Origin: Flavobacteriia bacterium
GTDB lineage: Bacteria; Bacteroidota; Bacteroidia; Flavobacteriales; Flavobacteriaceae
DNA length: 7,857 bases
Direction of reading: 5' to 3'
Assembly: GCA_003973375.1 (NCBI GenBank)
Contig: QNYL01000143.1
Coordinates: forward strand, 1 to 7,857
This document shows, piece after piece, positions 1 to 7,334 of the stretch. Position numbers and translations under genes: made by a program. Positions within the stretch are counted from its first letter, which is position 1. Every line of letters starts with the position of its first letter. Below the pieces are notes generated by a model, which worked only from the letters and a program-made list of their open reading frames with translations, made no database searches and was not told the origin of the DNA.

Positions 1-333
1 GAAGATATTATTGAGGAAATTGTTGGAGATATAAGTGATGAATTTGATGATATGGATTTATCTTATACTAAGATCGATCAGCACAACTACATCTTTGATG
101 GTAAAATTACTTTAAAGGATTTCTTTAAGGTCTTACAAATTGACGATTCTGAATTTGAAGAGGCTGCATCTGAAGCTGAAACGCTAGCCGGATTTATCCT
201 TGAACTTATAGGCCGCTATCCGAAAAAAAATGAAAAGATTAAATTTAAAAATTTCAAGTTCACTATTGAGTCCATCGATAAGAAACGAATCAAACAAATA
301 AAGGTTACACTTCCAAAAAAGGCCGTTAAATAA
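1..333 (+). CDS. gldE: Gliding-associated CBS/CorC-type membrane protein GldE, C-terminal part (5' end outside window)
   Basis: The reading frame is open from the first base, giving 110 codons before a TAA stop; the first ATG, at base 52, is internal and not a real start. The visible part begins with an acidic linker (EDIIEEIVGDISDEFDD) that normally follows the CBS-domain pair, and continues into a CorC/HlyC transporter-associated domain (FDGKITLKDFFKVL, later ETLAGFILELIGRYPKK, then the closing strand RIKQIKVTLP). The transmembrane DUF21 part and the CBS domains must lie upstream. GldE is an inner-membrane protein related to CorC/TlyC; in Flavobacterium johnsoniae it is encoded beside gldD and affects gliding. 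Only 6 bp separate this gene from gldD, so the two are almost certainly cotranscribed. The choice of GldE over a generic hemolysin-C-family protein rests mainly on that neighbour. Confidence 0.88.
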   Translation, partial: EDIIEEIVGDISDEFDDMDLSYTKIDQHNYIFDGKITLKDFFKVLQIDDSEFEEAASEAETLAGFILELIGRYPKKNEKIKFKNFKFTIESIDKKRIKQIKVTLPKKAVK

Positions 334-339
334 ATAAAA

Positions 340-912
340 ATGTATACAAATTTTAGAATATTAATTTTTGGCAGTCTGCTAATACTCCTATTTTCTAATA
401 CATCGTGTAAAGAAGATACACTGCCCAAGCCTAAGGCACAGTTGCGACTGGAATACAAAGAGGCTGAATACAGAGATCTCAATTCTAACTGTCCTTATAT
501 TTTCCAGATCTCAACTCAGGCCACTTCTAAATCAAATTCAAAATGCTGGGTCAACATCAACTATCCAAAGCTGAATGCCAGCATCAACATTACATACCGA
601 CCGATAAACAACAATCTGAAGGAATTATTCCGGGAAGCCGAAAAACTCACATTTAACCACGCTATCAAAGCCGATGGAATCAGTTCAGTACCTTTTGAGA
701 ATAAAGTAAATAAAACATACGGCGCCATATACGAAGTTACCGGTAATGCTGCTTCCCCCTTACAATTTCACCTAACCGACAGTACTAAAAATTTTATTAC
801 AGGAGCTGTTTATTTTAATGTTGAACCCAATTACGACTCCATTGTACCTGCTGTAAAATATCTTGAAAAAGATGTTAAACATCTTATGGAAACATTGAAG
901 TGGAGAAACTAA
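340..912 (+). CDS. gldD: Gliding motility lipoprotein GldD
   Basis: This is a complete 190-residue protein, the usual size for GldD. Residues 1-22 are a lipoprotein signal (MYTNFRILIFGSLLILLFSN followed by TS) with the acylated Cys at 23. The mature part shows features I recognise from GldD: a PKPKAQLRLEY segment near residue 30, and the C-terminal block HLTDSTKNFITGAVYFNVEP followed by NYDSIVPAVKYLEKD and HLMETLKW. GldD is required for gliding and for a functional type IX secretion machine in F. johnsoniae; its exact biochemical role is unknown. It probably sits in the periplasm on a lipid anchor. The ATG lies 6 bp after the gldE stop, with no Shine-Dalgarno sequence, as is normal in this phylum. 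In other flavobacteria a phosphopantetheinyl transferase gene often follows gldD; here the operon ends instead at the hairpin at 998-1028. Confidence 0.95.
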   Translation: MYTNFRILIFGSLLILLFSNTSCKEDTLPKPKAQLRLEYKEAEYRDLNSNCPYIFQISTQATSKSNSKCWVNINYPKLNASINITYRPINNNLKELFREAEKLTFNHAIKADGISSVPFENKVNKTYGAIYEVTGNAASPLQFHLTDSTKNFITGAVYFNVEPNYDSIVPAVKYLEKDVKHLMETLKWRN

Positions 913-997
913 ACTAGTTGCAATACTCTTTTGAATTATAAAATAAAGACAATTCTTTGCCCAACTTATTTAACCGAAAGATCAGGTTCGACCATAA

Positions 998-1028
998 AAA
1001 AACCTCAAACAAAAAGTTTGAGGTTTTT
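998..1028. terminator. Bidirectional intrinsic terminator between gldD and the SYLF lipoprotein gene
   Basis: A perfect 13-bp stem (998-1010 with 1016-1028, core ACCTCAAAC/GTTTGAGGT) closes a five-A loop. A T-rich run (TTTTTATTTTTT) follows on the plus strand, and on the minus strand the same hairpin runs into TTTTTTTATGG. It lies between two convergent genes, 85 bp after the gldD stop and 20 bp beyond the stop of the minus-strand gene, so it can end transcription from both sides. Confidence 0.9.
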
Positions 1029-1047
1029 ATTTTTTGTAGAAAATATC

Positions 1048-1800
1048 TTATTTGATACCCGGTTTAAATTTAAATTTCTGGGCACCAACGGTAGCCTCAG
1101 CCATTACACCTTTGTTGCCGTATGTATAAACCGCAACACCATCCTGGTAGTTAAGATCCGCAGAAGCTCCTTTTTCCAGAGCTACAGCTGATGCTTCAGT
1201 GGCCAGTTTAAATTTATTGTTCTTAAATCTGTCAAGTGCAGCTTTATTTTCAAAGTAAATCACTTCCTGATATTTCTGAGCTCCGGCTTGAGCACCAATA
1301 GTAATTTGAGTTAAAGTTGCAGAACCAATAACTTTTCCTCCTTCAAAAACAAGTCCTTTACCACCTGCTCCTCCAACTACCAGACCACCTTTTTTGATCT
1401 CTGGGAAATAAGCAAATCCGTAAGCTTTACCAAAGTATTTTTTTACCCCGGGTACATTTTTATACACCTCGTTTAAAGCTACACCAATCTCTTTTTGTAA
1501 TTTAGGATCTTTTGGATAGTCAACAGTAAACCCAAGTTTCTTCCCAACTTCTTTTACAGCTTCTCCAACAGCATCTGCAGCATCACCTACTGCATCAGCT
1601 GTGGCGTCAGCAGCATCGCTTACAGCTTCACCTGCTTTTTTAGCAGTATCTTCTGTTGCATCTTTCAAATCTTTTGCAGCATCTTTTACATCTTCTACTG
1701 CTTCTTTTAAATTGTCTTTTGCTTTTTCTTTATCTGATTTACAAGAAAAAGTCACTGTACCTACAATGGCAATTACTAAAAATAGTTTCAATAGTTTCAT
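1048..1800 (-). CDS. Lipoprotein with LEA-like amphipathic repeat region and SYLF/YSC84 lipid-binding domain
   Basis: The protein has 250 residues. Residues 1-19 form a lipoprotein signal with lipobox TFSC, so Cys20 is the likely lipidated residue. Residues 21-90 are low-complexity, rich in Ala, Lys, Asp and Glu, with an approximate 11-residue periodicity (DNLKEAVEDVKDAAKDLKDA, then DAADATADAVGDAADAVGEA), typical of LEA-like or apolipoprotein-like amphipathic helices. Residues of about 100-248 form a SYLF (YSC84-type) domain: YGFAYFPEIKKGGLVVGGAG, GKVIGSATLTQITIGAQAGAQ and the closing TYGNKGVMAEATVGAQKFKF. Eukaryotic SYLF domains bind phosphoinositides; bacterial ones are mostly uncharacterised envelope proteins, so a membrane-surface or stress role is inference. 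The gene is monocistronic, convergent with gldD. Upstream on the minus strand, TTCCTTTG (1831-1838) matches the TAnnTTTG -7 box at all but one fixed position, but I found no -33 TTG at proper spacing. Confidence 0.9.
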   Translation of the reverse strand: MKLLKLFLVIAIVGTVTFSCKSDKEKAKDNLKEAVEDVKDAAKDLKDATEDTAKKAGEAVSDAADATADAVGDAADAVGEAVKEVGKKLGFTVDYPKDPKLQKEIGVALNEVYKNVPGVKKYFGKAYGFAYFPEIKKGGLVVGGAGGKGLVFEGGKVIGSATLTQITIGAQAGAQKYQEVIYFENKAALDRFKNNKFKLATEASAVALEKGASADLNYQDGVAVYTYGNKGVMAEATVGAQKFKFKPGIK

Positions 1801-1967
1801 CTTATTGTTTTTAGAATTAAAATTAATTTACAAAGGAAATATATTTTTTTTAATTATTTCCATCTTCAACTGATTATTTTTCAAGAGTGCTCATAAAAAT
1901 GTTAAACTTCACGAGTATTTTCCTCCTTATACAGGTGTCCACCAGGCAATACGTCTTATTATCCCGG

Positions 1968-2256
1968 CTATCTGTTTTTATCAAGAATGTTGTTGTCGTA
2001 TTCAATCTTACCAAGATTCTTTTCAAAAACAACACCAATAAATTTTCTTCCTTCGTTTTTGATAATTTAGACTCTAAAATCCTGGTACAATCTATTTTAC
2101 CGGTCATTCTTTTAATTCCCATTTCAATCTTTTTCAGGTTCTCGGGAGCAGCTTTTTTAGAAAAGGGTTTTTGGTAACAGATTTTGAATCCTTAGGGCAG
2201 GAAAACAGAACTGACATGATTATCAAAATACCGGAAAAGAATCTTTTTATACGCAT
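1968..2256 (-). pseudogene. Small lipoprotein gene, apparently frameshifted (family not recognised)
   Basis: From the ATG at 2256 on the minus strand the frame encodes MRIKRFFSGILIIMSVLFSC, a convincing lipoprotein signal with FSC lipobox, then PKDSKSVTKNPFLKK, before a TGA at 2134-2136 after 40 codons. Adding one A to the six-A run (T run 2153-2158 on the plus strand) restores KKAAPENLKKIEMGIKRMTG and IDCTRILESKLSK. Adding one A to the next run (2056-2060) gives NEGRKFIGVVFEKNLGKIEY and DNNILDKNR, ending at TAG 1968-1970, about 96 residues in all. Both lesions are one-base losses in A runs, so this is either a decaying gene or a homopolymer sequencing error. After the TAG and two further in-frame stops (1956-1961), the same frame reads DVLPGGHLYKEENTREV to a TAA at 1902-1904, so the ancestral gene may have been longer. 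It is divergent from the EamA transporter gene. No function can be assigned. Confidence 0.55.
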
Positions 2257-2304
2257 CCCTAAAAAAATACACTTTAAAAATAGTTATTTATTCTTTTTTT
2301 AAAC

Positions 2305-2312
2305 GATTTTTG
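2305..2312 (+). promoter_or_regulatory. Possible -7 promoter element for the EamA transporter gene
   Basis: GATTTTTG differs at one fixed position from the Bacteroidota -7 consensus TAnnTTTG and is followed by CAG, as often seen in flavobacterial promoters. It lies 26 bp before the ATG at 2339. No clear -33 TTG was found in this AT-rich stretch, so the assignment is tentative. Confidence 0.35.
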
Positions 2313-2338
2313 CAGAATTGTAAAACTTTTAAAAAATT

Positions 2339-3208
2339 ATGAATGACAAACATCTCAGATGGTTTTACCTGATCTTCCTTTCTTTTATCTGGGGGAGTTC
2401 TTATATTTTGATGAAAAAGGCTCTTTTAGGACTGACTCCCATACAGGTTGGCACCCTCAGAATGATCTTTACCGCTTTAACACTTTTTACCGTAGGCTAC
2501 AAATCCATGGGTAAACTCACCAAAAAAGAATGGTATTATATCCTGCTTGTAGCCTATCTCGGAACTTTCTTTCCGGTTTTTATGTTTGCCTATGCCATAC
2601 AGCATATAGACAGTTCCATAACCTCCATCCTAAACTCTGTAACTCCATTATTAACACTCATTCTCGGCGCAGCTTTTTTCGGATTCTCTTTTCTTAAAAA
2701 ACAGGTGGTGGGTATTATTATTGGACTTTTTGGAGCTGCGTTTCTTATTATGAAAGGAGCCGAGATCAATCCCGATCAGGATTACAGCTATGCATTGCTG
2801 GTGATCATTGCTTCTGTTGGCTATGCCTTTAACGTAAATATCCTGAAAAAATATTTAGGCCATCTAAGCGCCCTGACTATTACTACTGCCAGCTTTGCAA
2901 GCCTTATTGTACCGGCAACTTTTATCTTATGGAGAACCGATTTTTTTAATTCCGAATTCGATTCAACAACTTATACTTCCCTGATCTACCTACTTATTCT
3001 TGCCGTATTTGGTACCGCAATGGCAAAAACACTGTTTAATAAACTGGTACAGATCTCTTCTCCTATTTTTTCAAGTTCTGTTACCTACCTCATCCCGATC
3101 GTAGCTATTTTCTGGGGAGTTTTAGATGGTGAGAAACTACATCTAAGTCAGGTTTTTGCCGGACTCCTGATCCTGTTTGGCATCTATCTTACCAATAAAA
3201 ACAATTAA
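2339..3208 (+). CDS. EamA-family (drug/metabolite transporter superfamily) permease
   Basis: The 289-residue length and hydrophobic pattern fit the ten-helix architecture of the drug/metabolite transporter superfamily, made of two EamA repeats. The first repeat starts with the family's typical beginning (WFYLIFLSFIWGSSYILMKK, residues 8-27) and includes IDSSITSILNSVTPLLTLIL and the segment GIIIGLFGAAFLIMKGA. The second starts near residue 150 (YALLVIIASVGYAFNVNILK) and ends with SSSVTYLIPIVAIFWGVLDG, then FAGLLILFGIYLTNK. It is an inner-membrane exporter or importer of small metabolites; substrates in this family range from amino acids to purines, and nothing here identifies one. The gene stands alone: the upstream gene diverges and a new promoter starts the next operon. 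The ATG at 2339 fits the protein family's N terminus and has no Shine-Dalgarno sequence. Confidence 0.9.
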   Translation: MNDKHLRWFYLIFLSFIWGSSYILMKKALLGLTPIQVGTLRMIFTALTLFTVGYKSMGKLTKKEWYYILLVAYLGTFFPVFMFAYAIQHIDSSITSILNSVTPLLTLILGAAFFGFSFLKKQVVGIIIGLFGAAFLIMKGAEINPDQDYSYALLVIIASVGYAFNVNILKKYLGHLSALTITTASFASLIVPATFILWRTDFFNSEFDSTTYTSLIYLLILAVFGTAMAKTLFNKLVQISSPIFSSSVTYLIPIVAIFWGVLDGEKLHLSQVFAGLLILFGIYLTNKNN

Positions 3209-3312
3209 GCCTCCGGATTTACCGCACATCACTTTAAAAATCAATTTTTTATATCGGCAAAAGCCCTGGATTCTGTAATAAAAAAACATTTTTCCATTTT
3301 CATAAAAAGATG

Positions 3313-3320
3313 TATATTTG
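3313..3320 (+). promoter_or_regulatory. Promoter -7 element for rplU-rpmA
   Basis: TATATTTG is a perfect match to the Bacteroidota TAnnTTTG box and is followed by CAGG. It is 60 bp before the rplU start, leaving a 5' leader of roughly 50 nt. The -33 region is only a T run (3289-3293), not a clean TTG. The leader contains a small perfect hairpin, CTGAA-gttaa-TTCAG (3333-3347), whose role, if any, is unknown. Confidence 0.7.
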
Positions 3321-3380
3321 CAGGCTCAAAAGCTGAAGTTAATTCAGAAATTAATAATAATAAAGCGTAAACTATAAATT

Positions 3381-4022
3381 ATGTATGCAATTGTAGAGAT
3401 AGCAGGGCAACAATTTAAAGTAGCTAAAGACCAAAAGGTATTTGTAAATCGTTTACAGGGTGAAGAAGGAAGCAAAGTTTCTTTCGATAAAGTTCTTTTA
3501 GTAGATGATGGCAAAGTAACTATTGGCGCCCCGGCTATAGAAGGAGCAGAAGTAACTGCCAAGATCTTAGGTCATCTGAAAGGTGATAAAGTAATCGTTT
3601 TTAAGAAAAAACGTAGAAAAGGATACAAGAAAAAGAATGGTCACAGACAGTTCTTATCTGAGATACAGATCGAAAGTATTTCAGTAAGCGGAGCTAAAAA
3701 GAAGAAAGAAGCTAAGCCAAAAGCCGAAGCTGCTCCTAAAAAAGAAACCGTAAAAAAAGCTGTAAAAGCCGATGATCTGAAAAAAATTGAAGGTATAGGA
3801 CCAAAGATCGCTGATATCTTTACCGCTGCAGGAATCGATTCTTTTGCTAAATTAGCCAAAGCTGATGTAGCTAAATTAAAAGAGATCCTTGTAGCTGCAG
3901 GACCAAGATACGCTTCTAAAACCCCTGATTCATGGCCAAAACAAGCAAAAATGGCTGCTGATGGAAAATGGGACGAATTGAAAAAATGGCAAGATGAAGT
4001 AAAAGGAGGTATTGAAAAATAA
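3381..4022 (+). CDS. rplU: 50S ribosomal protein bL21 with C-terminal helix-hairpin-helix extension
   Basis: Residues 1-103 are a full bL21: the start [20 protein letters not shown] and the basic signature [19 protein letters not shown] (72-90), which contacts 23S rRNA in the large subunit. A Lys/Ala/Glu-rich linker (about 104-130) follows, then a domain of about 80 residues not found in the standard 103-residue protein. It holds a helix-hairpin-helix motif ([15 protein letters not shown], 133-147; [20 protein letters not shown], 151-170) and a final [20 protein letters not shown] block (182-201). To my knowledge this tail is common in Bacteroidota bL21, so it is a lineage trait and not a recent fusion. 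HhH motifs usually bind nucleic acid backbone without sequence preference; an rRNA or DNA contact by this tail is inference. The gene is first in a two-gene operon with rpmA, 37 bp downstream, a pairing conserved in most bacteria. Confidence 0.97.
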   Translation: MYAIVEIAGQQFKVAKDQKVFVNRLQGEEGSKVSFDKVLLVDDGKVTIGAPAIEGAEVTAKILGHLKGDKVIVFKKKRRKGYKKKNGHRQFLSEIQIESISVSGAKKKKEAKPKAEAAPKKETVKKAVKADDLKKIEGIGPKIADIFTAAGIDSFAKLAKADVAKLKEILVAAGPRYASKTPDSWPKQAKMAADGKWDELKKWQDEVKGGIEK

Positions 4023-4059
4023 TCCCTTTTATAATTTATAATTTTTAAAACTTAATATC

Positions 4060-4320
4060 ATGGCACATAAAAAAGGTGTAGGTAGTTCAAAGAACGGTAG
4101 AGAGTCAGAATCTAAACGTTTAGGCGTAAAGATCTATGGTGGACAACTAGCAACTGCCGGAAATATTCTGGTTCGTCAAAGAGGAACCAAACACTATCCC
4201 GGTGAGAATGTTTATATGGGCAAAGACCACACACTACATGCAAAAGTTACCGGTGAAGTAAAATTCACCAAGAAGAAAGACAACAGATCATACGTTTCAA
4301 TCATTCCGGCTGAAGCTTAA
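4060..4320 (+). CDS. rpmA: 50S ribosomal protein bL27
   Basis: This is an 86-residue bL27 of normal length. The N terminus [20 protein letters not shown] carries the conserved basic tail that reaches the peptidyl-transferase centre, without the cleavable extension found in Firmicutes. [20 protein letters not shown] (39-58) is the family signature. The gene follows rplU in the same operon and is closed by the hairpin at 4343-4370. Confidence 0.98.
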   Translation: MAHKKGVGSSKNGRESESKRLGVKIYGGQLATAGNILVRQRGTKHYPGENVYMGKDHTLHAKVTGEVKFTKKKDNRSYVSIIPAEA

Positions 4321-4342
4321 GAACTGTCTTTTCTAACAAAAC

Positions 4343-4370
4343 AACCCTTATTATCTTTTTAATAAGGGTT
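4343..4370 (+). terminator. Intrinsic terminator of the rplU-rpmA operon
   Basis: An 11-bp stem, AACCCTTATTA (4343-4353) with TAATAAGGGTT (4360-4370), closes a six-base loop and runs straight into TTT. It starts 22 bp after the rpmA stop codon and precedes the promoter region of the next operon. Confidence 0.88.
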
Positions 4371-4436
4371 TTTCTGTTTCTTTACAGCAATTCATATTTC
4401 TCTGCTGATTCAAAGCCTATCTCCAAAAAAAATTCA

Positions 4437-4444
4437 TACTTTCG
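4437..4444 (+). promoter_or_regulatory. Possible -7 promoter element for the flippase-dut-TPR operon
   Basis: TACTTTCG matches TAnnTTTG except for one C, and lies 43 bp before the flippase start and after the preceding terminator, where a promoter is expected. No TTG with proper -33 spacing was found, so this is a tentative call. Confidence 0.45.
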
Positions 4445-4487
4445 TATTCTTAATAAATAAGTTTTCTTTCAAAACAATTTTTAAAAT

Positions 4488-5945
4488 TTGAGTACTCTTA
4501 GGCGTTTTTTAAAAGATACTGTGATCTACGGAATTGCGGCAGTTTTACCCAGAGCGATCAATATTCTTTTAGTAAACCTCCACACCTCTACCCTGCAATC
4601 AGCAAAATATTATGCCGAAAATACGCAGTATTTTGTTTATGCAGCCTATATCAATGCCTTGCTTACCTACGGTATGGAGACCGCCTTTTTCAGATTTTTT
4701 ACCAAGGAAAAGGAAAAAGGAAAAGTTATTTCCACTTCTTTTGTCGCCCTGCTTACCACCACAATGATATTTCTGCTGCTCGCAATGTTTTACAGCAACG
4801 AGCTTTCAGTATTTTTCGGATTTGAAAATCCGATCTATCTTCAGATCCTGATTCTTGTAACAACTTTTGACACTTTAATGGTGGTTCCCTTTGCCTATCT
4901 AAGAGTAATGAACATGCCTATAAAATTTACCTTTTACAAGATCTTTAATATTCTGGTCTATGCGCTGTTCAACCTCTATTTTCTGCTCTATGTACCTTAC
5001 GCCATTAAAAATCATGGCTATACACCTGCCCTGTTCTTAAAATATTATAATGAATACCCTTTGGTAATCTTTATTTTCATCGCCAATCTTATTGCCAGTC
5101 TGAGTACTTTTGTTCTTTTATTACCGGTTTTCTTTAAGTTCAGTTTTAAGTTCGATAAACACCTACTTTATAAAATGCTAAAATACGGATTTCCCCTGAT
5201 GGTAGGAAATCTGGCCTTTATCACCAATGAAAATCTCGACAAACTGCTTATCGGAAATATGCTGGGTAAAGAGGACATGGGGATCTATTCTGCCTGCTAT
5301 AAACTTGGGGTCTTTATGACGCTTTATATCATGGCCTTTCGTCTGGGTGCTGAACCTTATTTCTTTAACAATGAGAAAAAAAAGAACTCTAAACAAACCT
5401 ATGCCGCCATATTGAACTGGTTTACCATCATTGGCGCCCTATTTATGGTGATTATTGTGGTATTTATCGATCTCTTTGCTGGAATCCTTTTAGGGAAAGA
5501 AGAATATTTCCAGGCTTTGGCCATTGTGCCCATAATTCTGCTGGCCAATCTTTTCCTGGGCATCTCGTATAACCTGTCCGTTTGGTATAAATTAACCGAT
5601 AAAACCAGGTACGGCATGTATTTTTCGGTTATTGCTGCTCTGATCACCATCAGCATCAATATTATATTTATTCCTATCATTGGTTATATGGCATCGGCCT
5701 GGGCCACCCTGATCGCTTATGGATTTATCATGACCGCCTCCTTTTTTATCGGTAAGAAACATTTTCCTGTACCTTATCCTATAAAAAAGATTTTAAGCTA
5801 TTTATTTATCGGAATTCTACTGTCAGGCATATCATATATCTATTTCAGAGGAAATTACATTGCCTCTTTTATCCTCCTGATGGTATTTTTATCTTACACT
5901 TTTTTTAACGAAAAACACGAACTGCAAAATATTTTTAAAAAATGA
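4488..5945 (+). CDS. Polysaccharide/lipid-linked oligosaccharide flippase (MOP superfamily, Wzx-like)
   Basis: This 485-residue polytopic protein has about 12-14 predicted membrane helices, the length and pattern of the polysaccharide-export branch of the MOP flippases. Recognisable blocks are the start [20 protein letters not shown], the segment [20 protein letters not shown] (about 59-78), the middle block [20 protein letters not shown] followed by [20 protein letters not shown], and [12 protein letters not shown]. Such proteins move undecaprenyl- or lipid-linked saccharides across the inner membrane; the substrate here is unknown and no glycosyltransferase gene lies nearby. Translation is read from a TTG at 4488: an in-frame stop lies two codons upstream, and any later ATG would remove conserved N-terminal residues, so TTG is the best start. 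The stop overlaps the dut start by 4 bp (ATGA), implying translational coupling. A flippase-dut pair is, as I recall, a recurring arrangement in flavobacteria. Confidence 0.9.
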   Translation: MSTLRRFLKDTVIYGIAAVLPRAINILLVNLHTSTLQSAKYYAENTQYFVYAAYINALLTYGMETAFFRFFTKEKEKGKVISTSFVALLTTTMIFLLLAMFYSNELSVFFGFENPIYLQILILVTTFDTLMVVPFAYLRVMNMPIKFTFYKIFNILVYALFNLYFLLYVPYAIKNHGYTPALFLKYYNEYPLVIFIFIANLIASLSTFVLLLPVFFKFSFKFDKHLLYKMLKYGFPLMVGNLAFITNENLDKLLIGNMLGKEDMGIYSACYKLGVFMTLYIMAFRLGAEPYFFNNEKKKNSKQTYAAILNWFTIIGALFMVIIVVFIDLFAGILLGKEEYFQALAIVPIILLANLFLGISYNLSVWYKLTDKTRYGMYFSVIAALITISINIIFIPIIGYMASAWATLIAYGFIMTASFFIGKKHFPVPYPIKKILSYLFIGILLSGISYIYFRGNYIASFILLMVFLSYTFFNEKHELQNIFKK

Positions 5946-6373
5946 AAGTTAATATAATTAATAAATCACGTCATCAAACACCGGCTTATGAAACTTCTGC
6001 TTCAGCAGGAATGGATCTTAGAGCGAATATAAATGAACCTATAAGCCTGAAACCATTGGAACGAACCATTGTTAAAACAGGCCTGTTCATTGCATTACCG
6101 GTTGGCTTTGAAGCGCAGGTAAGGCCTAGAAGCGGGATGGCTGCTAAATTTGGAATAACCGTTTTAAACACACCCGGTACCATCGATGCCGATTACCGTG
6201 GAGAAATTGGTGTAATTCTTGTAAATCTGTCAAATGATGAATATACCATCAATGATGGCGACAGGATTGCTCAAATGATTATTTCAAAACACGAGCATAT
6301 TCAATGGAATGAAGTTGATGTGCTTGATGAAACCAGCAGAGGTGCGGGTGGTTTTGGAAGTACAGGTTTTTAA
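5942..6373 (+). CDS. dut: dUTP diphosphatase (dUTPase), trimeric type
   Basis: The 143 residues contain all five motifs of homotrimeric dUTPases in order: motif [10 protein letters not shown] (20-28), motif [14 protein letters not shown] (61-72), motif [19 protein letters not shown] (80-95) with the catalytic-region Asp82 and the uracil-pocket Tyr85, motif [10 protein letters not shown] (106-113), and the flexible C-terminal motif [12 protein letters not shown] (133-143), complete to the last residue. The enzyme hydrolyses dUTP to dUMP and pyrophosphate in the cytoplasm, keeping uracil out of DNA and supplying dUMP for thymidylate synthesis. Every key residue is present, so it should be active. 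The start ATG overlaps the flippase stop (ATGA), and the next gene begins 9 bp after the dut stop, so the three genes form one operon without any obvious biochemical link. Confidence 0.98.
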   Translation: MKVNIINKSRHQTPAYETSASAGMDLRANINEPISLKPLERTIVKTGLFIALPVGFEAQVRPRSGMAAKFGITVLNTPGTIDADYRGEIGVILVNLSNDEYTINDGDRIAQMIISKHEHIQWNEVDVLDETSRGAGGFGSTGF

Positions 6374-6382
6374 ATACAAAAT

Positions 6383-7246
6383 ATGAAAGTAAGATTTTTA
6401 ACTTTATTACTATTCTTCGGACTGGCTTTAAATGCACAGCAAAAATACGGTGCCGAACAGGAGATCTCATCTAAAGCATGCGATTGTATTTCAGCAATAA
6501 ACGATAAAAATCTACCTAAGAATAAAGCGATCAGAAACTGTATTGAAAAATCGATAACAGATTATTACAGCAATAAGAAGGTCAGTGCAAATATCAACGA
6601 AATTTATACTAAAGTTGAAAGCGCACTGGTTAAAGGATGTACTTCTTTAAAATCTTTTGTTTTTTCTGAAGATGAGAACCACGAATATTCCAAGTCGAAA
6701 AATGTACTGGCACAACTCGCCTATGACGACGGGATGGACTATATTGGAGAAAAAGACTATAAAAATGCAATCTTAAAATTTAAGAAAGCAACAAAACTTG
6801 ATCCGAAATTTGCTTATGCCTGGGATAATCTCGGTATTTCTTATAAAAAGACAAAACAATACAACAAGGCTATCGATGCTTATAATAAATCTTTAAACAT
6901 CGATCCCAAAGGAAAAATGCCTTTGCTGAATCTTGCCATTACCTATTCATTAACAAATGATCTGAAGAAATCAGAAGCCTATTACAAAAAATACATCAAG
7001 ATCTATAAGAACGATCCTGAGGGCTATTACGGACTCGGTTTGATACAATATTCCGGAGAAGACTATGAAAACGGACTCGGAAATCTGATGCAATCCTTTA
7101 AACTCTATTCTGCGCAACAATCGCCCTACAGATCTGATGCTGCAAATAAGATTAGTTATATGTACAGTGATCTGAAAAAGAAAAATAAGCTGGATCTTTT
7201 TAATAAAGTTGCTGAAAAGTATGATCTAAAGGTTCAGACACACTAA
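6383..7246 (+). CDS. Secreted tetratricopeptide-repeat protein with cysteine-containing N-terminal domain
   Basis: The protein has 287 residues. Residues 1-19 are a Sec signal peptide (MKVRFLTLLLFFGLALNAQ, probable cut after NAQ or nearby), so the product is periplasmic or outer-membrane associated. Residues of about 25-100 form a helical domain with four cysteines (Cys33, Cys35, Cys53, Cys86), spaced so that disulfides are possible. Then come about four TPR units: 109-142 (GEKDYKNAILKFKKATKLDP), 143-176 (AWDNLGISYKKTKQYNKAID), 177-210 and a weaker one at 211-244. TPRs are protein-interaction scaffolds. It is third in the flippase-dut operon; flavobacteria often have TPR genes just after dut, but a role with the flippase is only inferred. 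The last codons and the stop lie in a repeat-like sequence (7236-7265, described separately). No convincing T-tailed terminator follows; a bulged hairpin, AGACACAC/GTGTttGTCT, spans the stop. Confidence 0.88.
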   Translation: MKVRFLTLLLFFGLALNAQQKYGAEQEISSKACDCISAINDKNLPKNKAIRNCIEKSITDYYSNKKVSANINEIYTKVESALVKGCTSLKSFVFSEDENHEYSKSKNVLAQLAYDDGMDYIGEKDYKNAILKFKKATKLDPKFAYAWDNLGISYKKTKQYNKAIDAYNKSLNIDPKGKMPLLNLAITYSLTNDLKKSEAYYKKYIKIYKNDPEGYYGLGLIQYSGEDYENGLGNLMQSFKLYSAQQSPYRSDAANKISYMYSDLKKKNKLDLFNKVAEKYDLKVQTH

Positions 7247-7248
7247 TT

Positions 7249-7265
7249 TGTGTTTGTCTATAATG
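7249..7265 (+). repeat. Degenerate third copy of the inverted-repeat end
   Basis: TGTGTTTGTCTATAATG matches the left repeat end (7336-7352) at 13 of 17 positions and the reverse complement of the right end at 14 of 17. It starts just after the TPR gene stop. Immediately before it, CAGACACACTAA (covering that stop) resembles the outer tip of the right end, CAGACACTAA. This may be a decayed older insertion or chance similarity. Confidence 0.35.
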
Positions 7266-7334
7266 CCCAATTTCTTCTTTATTACCCCAGTTCCGAACAT
7301 TCTAAACTAAGCAGCCATATGAGTTGGCACTAAC

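Noticed and set aside
931..1191. Plus-strand 86-codon frame after gldD
   Set aside because: It runs through the terminator hairpin and into the antisense of the SYLF gene.
1874..2122. Minus-strand frame of 82 codons as an independent gene
   Set aside because: Its first part fits better as the frame-shifted middle of the broken lipoprotein gene, and its later part (runs such as NTTTTFLIKT) looks like an out-of-frame reading.
1887..2177. Plus-strand open frame of 96 codons, rich in Leu, Ile, Phe and Val
   Set aside because: It lies antisense to the minus-strand lipoprotein gene; the hydrophobic pattern is what Lys/Asn/Glu-rich codons give when read backwards, and it has no family resemblance.
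2270..3241. Direct repeat CACTTTAAAAAT at 2270-2281 and 3230-3241, flanking the EamA gene
   Set aside because: It is only 12 bp of AT-rich sequence with no extension or inverted ends; chance is sufficient.
3209..3312. Search for a terminator or small gene between the EamA transporter and rplU
   Set aside because: No stable stem with a T tail and no plausible start with a coding-like frame was seen.
3641..3859. Minus-strand frame inside rplU
   Set aside because: It is a shadow of the Lys/Ala-rich rplU linker and tail with no support of its own.
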